Origin: an uncultured Alloprevotella sp.
GTDB taxonomy: Bacteria > Bacteroidota > Bacteroidia > Bacteroidales > Bacteroidaceae
Direction of reading: 5' to 3'
Length of the DNA: 64,000 nucleotides
Assembly (NCBI GenBank): GCA_944322095.1
Contig: CALUNU010000001.1
Coordinates: 301,712-365,711, forward strand
The notes beneath the pieces are model-generated. The model was not told where the DNA came from. It was given only the letters and a program-made list of their open reading frames with translations, and did not search any database. Position numbers and translations under genes: made by a program. Positions 61,519 through 64,000 of this stretch are shown piece after piece; the stretch's first letter is position 1; each line of letters starts with the position of its first letter.

Positions 61519-61526
61519 CAAAAGTA
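61519..61526 (-). promoter_or_regulatory. -7 box of the gdhA promoter
   Basis: Minus-strand TACTTTTG, an exact TAnnTTTG match, about 54 bases before the ATG. Confidence 0.6.
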
Positions 61527-61698
61527 ATATAAACGTCACGTTCAACAAGGCAAAATGACGCATTTTTATCATAAAAACAAGATAAAAGCACATTTATCTG
61601 CGTTTATACCGAATATTTGTATATTTCGGGGCGGCCAAACGTACTTACATGGCTTGGCCGCACACCTTATTATAATATAGGAAGCAATCTTGGGGACG

Positions 61699-61745
61699 AA
61701 AAAAACAGATGCCGGGCGCTGCGGGGAAGCAACGTCCGGCATCTG
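61699..61745 (-). terminator. Terminator of the pyrKD operon
   Basis: On the minus strand CAGATGCCGG (complement of 61736-61745) pairs with CCGGCATCTG (complement of 61706-61715), followed by TTTTTTT. It lies 41 bases after the pyrD stop. Confidence 0.85.
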
Positions 61746-61786
61746 ACCGTTGAGCGGCTGTTTACGGCAGGCGGGAGCAGGAGCGG

Positions 61787-62698
61787 TCAGGCTTGGAGCG
61801 TGCCGACTATTTCCTCCACGCCGGTGCATCCGTGCTCGTCGAGCCAGCGGTTGATGCCCTCTACCACTTTGACGCTGACCTGCGGGTCGAGGAAGTTGGC
61901 CGTGCCGATCTGCACAGCGCTGGCGCCGGCTATCAGAAATTCCAGCGCGTCGGTGGCGTTTGAGATGCCGCCCAGCCCGATGACCGGCACGCTGACGGCG
62001 CGCGCCACCTGCCAAACCATGCGCAAGGCGACGGGCTTTACGGCGGGGCCGGAGAGTCCGCCCGTTCCGATGCTGAGCAAGGGGCGGCGCTTCTCAACGT
62101 CGATGGCCATGCCCATGAGCGTATTGATGAGCGAAAGGGCGTCGGCCCCCTCGGCTTCGGCCGCACGGGCAATCTCGGCGATGTCGGTCACGTTGGGCGA
62201 GAGCTTCACGATGAGCGTGCGCGGCCAGGCGGCGCGTACGGCCCTGACCACCGACGCTGCACCCTCGGGCGTCACGCCGAACGCCATACCGCCGTTTTTC
62301 ACGTTCGGGCAAGATATGTTGAGCTCGATGGCGGGGATGCGGGGCAGCCCGGCCAGGCAGGCCGCACACTTTGCATAATCCTCCGGCGCCGAGCCCGACA
62401 CGTTTACCACGATGTTGGTGTCGAAATGCTCTATTTCGGGATAGATATGCTCGCAGAAATAATGTACGCCCTTGTTTTGCAGTCCCACGCAGTTGAGCAT
62501 GCCCGAAGCCGTCTCGACCATGCGCGGGTAGTTGTTGCCTTCGCGCGGCTCGAGCGTGGTTCCCTTTACGATGATGCCGCCCAACGCGGCGGGGTCGACA
62601 AAGTCGGCAAACTCCGTGCCGTAGCCAAACGTGCCCGAGGCGGTCATCACGGGATTTTTCAAGGCCATCCGGCCAATGTTTACTCTGAGGTCAGCCAT
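61787..62698 (-). CDS. pyrD: Dihydroorotate dehydrogenase, class 1B catalytic subunit
   Basis: FMN-dependent dihydroorotate dehydrogenase of 303 residues that makes orotate in pyrimidine synthesis. [13 protein letters not shown] at about 15-27 and the [12 protein letters not shown] loop, with the class 1 catalytic cysteine, are present; [16 protein letters not shown] binds FMN near the C terminus. The neighbouring pyrK gene, which overlaps its start by 19 bases, marks class 1B, which passes electrons to NAD+. Confidence 0.94.
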   Translation of the reverse strand: MADLRVNIGRMALKNPVMTASGTFGYGTEFADFVDPAALGGIIVKGTTLEPREGNNYPRMVETASGMLNCVGLQNKGVHYFCEHIYPEIEHFDTNIVVNVSGSAPEDYAKCAACLAGLPRIPAIELNISCPNVKNGGMAFGVTPEGAASVVRAVRAAWPRTLIVKLSPNVTDIAEIARAAEAEGADALSLINTLMGMAIDVEKRRPLLSIGTGGLSGPAVKPVALRMVWQVARAVSVPVIGLGGISNATDALEFLIAGASAVQIGTANFLDPQVSVKVVEGINRWLDEHGCTGVEEIVGTLQA

Positions 62699-63465
62699 TG
62701 CAGTTCCTTTATATTAAATACGGGGCCGTCGCTGCACACGCAGACGTGCCCTTTACGCGTTTTTTCCACACAGCACAGGCAGGCGCCCAGGCCGCAAGCC
62801 ATCATGTTTTCGAGCGAAGCCTCGCAGGGCAGGGCGGCGGCGTCGGCCAGCCGGGCCACGGCCTGCATCATCGGCTTGGGGCCGCAGGTGGCCACGCCGT
62901 CGAAGCCGCCTTCGCTCCATACGGGGTGGGCCGTCACGAAGCCCCGGCAGCCGCGCGAGCCGTCCTCGGTCGTTATGTGGAGCGTACCGAGCTGTTCGAA
63001 CATTTCGGTTTGCAGCACGTCGGCAGCCGAGCGCCCGCCCAAGAGAAACACGGGCTTGTGGCCGGCCTCGCGCAGGCATTTGCCGTAGTAGAGCAGGGGA
63101 GCTGTTCCCACGCCGCCGCCCACCAGCAGCAGGCGGCGCCCCTTGCCGGCCGGGATGGTAAAGCCGTGCCCCAACGGATAAACGCAATTGAGGCGCTCGC
63201 CCGGCCGCAGGCGCGACAGGCGGCGCGTGCCCTCGCCGACGGCATGCACAAGCAGCCAGAGCTCGCCTCGCTCGGTGTCTACATAATTGATAGAGATGGG
63301 ACGACGCAGGAAGGTCGTGGGCGAGCCGTCTACCCTTACCTCGACAAACTGGCCGGGCTGCATGGGTGGCAGGGGCCGGCCGCCGTCCGAGAGGCGCAGG
63401 ACGACGTAATCGGGGTGGGGGCTCTCAACGCCCGTCACGGTCAGGTCTGATACGAATTTTTTCAT
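62680..63465 (-). CDS. pyrK: Dihydroorotate dehydrogenase electron-transfer subunit
   Basis: PyrK of 261 residues, the FAD and 2Fe-2S subunit that lets PyrD use NAD+. The FAD-binding RRPISI motif is at about 51-56, the NAD-binding GGGVGTAPL at about 110-118, and the cluster cysteines are in [11 protein letters not shown] with a fourth in a following GHVCVC. I chose the ATG at 63465; the frame is open far upstream, but that part is not family-like and lies in the mRNA leader. Confidence 0.93.
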   Translation of the reverse strand: MKKFVSDLTVTGVESPHPDYVVLRLSDGGRPLPPMQPGQFVEVRVDGSPTTFLRRPISINYVDTERGELWLLVHAVGEGTRRLSRLRPGERLNCVYPLGHGFTIPAGKGRRLLLVGGGVGTAPLLYYGKCLREAGHKPVFLLGGRSAADVLQTEMFEQLGTLHITTEDGSRGCRGFVTAHPVWSEGGFDGVATCGPKPMMQAVARLADAAALPCEASLENMMACGLGACLCCVEKTRKGHVCVCSDGPVFNIKELQWLTSE

Positions 63466-63605
63466 AAACGTTTCTTTTCTGTCGGATAAAGCCGCAGGGC
63501 AGCCCGTCAGTTGCGGTTCGTCCGGGACGGGCTTTTGCCGGTGGCGGAGGAGGAGGCCAGGCGACGGAGGCCCTGCCGGCCGGTGCCGCGCTGCGGATGG
63601 TGCAA

Positions 63606-63613
63606 CAAAATTA
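63606..63613 (-). promoter_or_regulatory. -7 box of the pyrKD promoter
   Basis: Minus-strand TAATTTTG, an exact TAnnTTTG match, 140 bases upstream of the pyrK ATG; this implies a long leader that contains an 8-bp stem. Confidence 0.5.
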
Positions 63614-63874
63614 CGACAAAAACCGTGCACGGGCAAGCCTTGCCGGCGCGTGCCGGCTTGCTGCTCGTTTTTGCCGGCTGCCAAACGGCGTAGGCAGGCA
63701 GCATACTGACGCGGGCCGCCGGCAAAAACGCAGCGCCGCGCCGCCCGCGTTTTGCAGGCTTTTTGGGAGAGCAGGGCAGGGGCGGTGCTCTTTTTCTTTC
63801 GCTCCGTTTCCGTTAGTAATAAGGAGGTTACGCCTTTCGCACTGAGAAAGGGTGTAAAAAATTGCGCACAAAAT

Positions 63875-63905
63875 TTTGTCGGTACGCCGGAAAACCGTAC
63901 TTTTG
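63875..63905 (+). promoter_or_regulatory. Promoter of tRNA-Val
   Basis: TTTG (63875-63878), 19 bases, then TACTTTTG (63898-63905): a near-ideal Bacteroidota -33/-7 pair, 21 bases before the tRNA. Confidence 0.75.
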
Positions 63906-63926
63906 CATCGCTTTTGGGAAAAACAA

Positions 63927-64000
63927 GGGCGCTTAGCTCAGCTGGTTCAGAGCGTCTGCCTTACAAGCAGAGGGTCGGGGGTTCGAATCCCTCAGCGCCC
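63927..64000 (+). tRNA. tRNA-Val (anticodon UAC)
   Basis: A 74-base cloverleaf: acceptor arms GGGCGCT and AGCGCCC pair fully; D-arm AGCTCAGC..GGTTCAGAGC; anticodon stem TCTGC/GCAGA with loop CTTACAA, so the anticodon is UAC, which reads valine GUA/GUG; T-arm GGGGGTTCGAATCCCTC. The gene reaches the last base of the window, so the discriminator base and CCA end cannot be seen. Confidence 0.97.

Larger units (their letters stand above)
61465..61786. other. Intergenic region between gdhA and pyrD
   Basis: 322 bases. It holds the gdhA promoter box (61519-61526) and the pyrD terminator (61699-61745). I see no gene or repeat in the rest. Confidence 0.75.
63466..63926. other. Leader and intergenic region before tRNA-Val
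   Basis: 461 bases without a gene. It has the pyrK promoter box (63606-63613, minus), an 8-bp stem AGCCCGTC/GACGGGCT (63501-63508 and 63536-63543) in the pyrK leader, and the tRNA promoter. The middle part (about 63620-63860) shows repeated TTTTTGCCGGC-like words but nothing I can assign. Confidence 0.7.

Noticed and set aside
63466..63684. N-terminal extension of PyrK by 73 residues
   Set aside because: The upstream codons are Arg/Pro/Gly-rich, unlike PyrK, and overlap a promoter box; the ATG at 63465 gives the usual protein length.

Overview
The window comes from a chromosome of a moderately GC-rich member of the Bacteroidota, almost certainly order Bacteroidales. The evidence is the gene families (BatA-E aerotolerance operon, HU-like HU-HIG proteins, PCMD and DUF4421 proteins, DUF4922/SpoIID, GT3-type glycogen synthase with a short alpha-glucan phosphorylase, DMP19) and many promoters of the Bacteroidota type (TAnnTTTG -7 box, weak or no Shine-Dalgarno). 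The species cannot be named from the sequence.

Layout. 0-1.6 kb: MlaE/MlaF lipid ABC transporter. 1.7-10.2 kb: one plus-strand aerotolerance operon (MoxR, DUF58, BatD-like membrane protein, BatA, BatB, BatC, and BatD fused in frame to BatE). 10.3-18.6 kb: PAP2 phosphatase, uridine kinase, DNA primase (minus), FtsK, LolA-like, thioredoxin reductase, NlpC/P60 lipoprotein. 18.6-26.7 kb: minus-strand operon with a 1296-residue GT2-DUF4922-SpoIID fusion, an AmpG-like permease, a Gfo/Idh/MocA oxidoreductase, a DUF4421 protein and a uracil-DNA glycosylase homologue. 26.8-34.2 kb: a very GC-rich accessory stretch with a membrane protein, an O/P-type porin, two damaged HU-like genes, a BamA-like barrel and a PCMD protein, separated by dispersed AT-rich repeats. 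34.3-38.6 kb: glycogen synthase and glucan phosphorylase. 38.7-45.8 kb: DbpA-type helicase, an amber-interrupted DMP19 gene behind tandem promoter repeats, SmpB, a GH5 homologue lacking its catalytic acids, a second PAP2 protein, Hpt, Adk, Obg. 45.9-59.7 kb: AddAB-like helicase/nuclease pair, a receiver-PPDK_N protein, then on minus a Dna2-like nuclease-helicase and an MltF-like lytic transglycosylase. 59.7-64 kb: Dabb protein, GdhA, PyrD/PyrK and tRNA-Val(UAC).

How it works together. Most of the window is housekeeping: envelope lipid and lipoprotein traffic, peptidoglycan turnover, glycogen cycling, nucleotide synthesis and salvage, and recombination. The most interesting signals are an 85-bp promoter-bearing tandem repeat found at two loci, two otherwise intact genes each cut by a single in-frame TAG, a GH5 protein with both catalytic glutamates replaced, the GT2-DUF4922-SpoIID and BatD-BatE fusions, and a family of inverted-repeat elements around a TTGTGCACAA palindrome. 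No CRISPR array, transposase, integrase or phage gene was seen.
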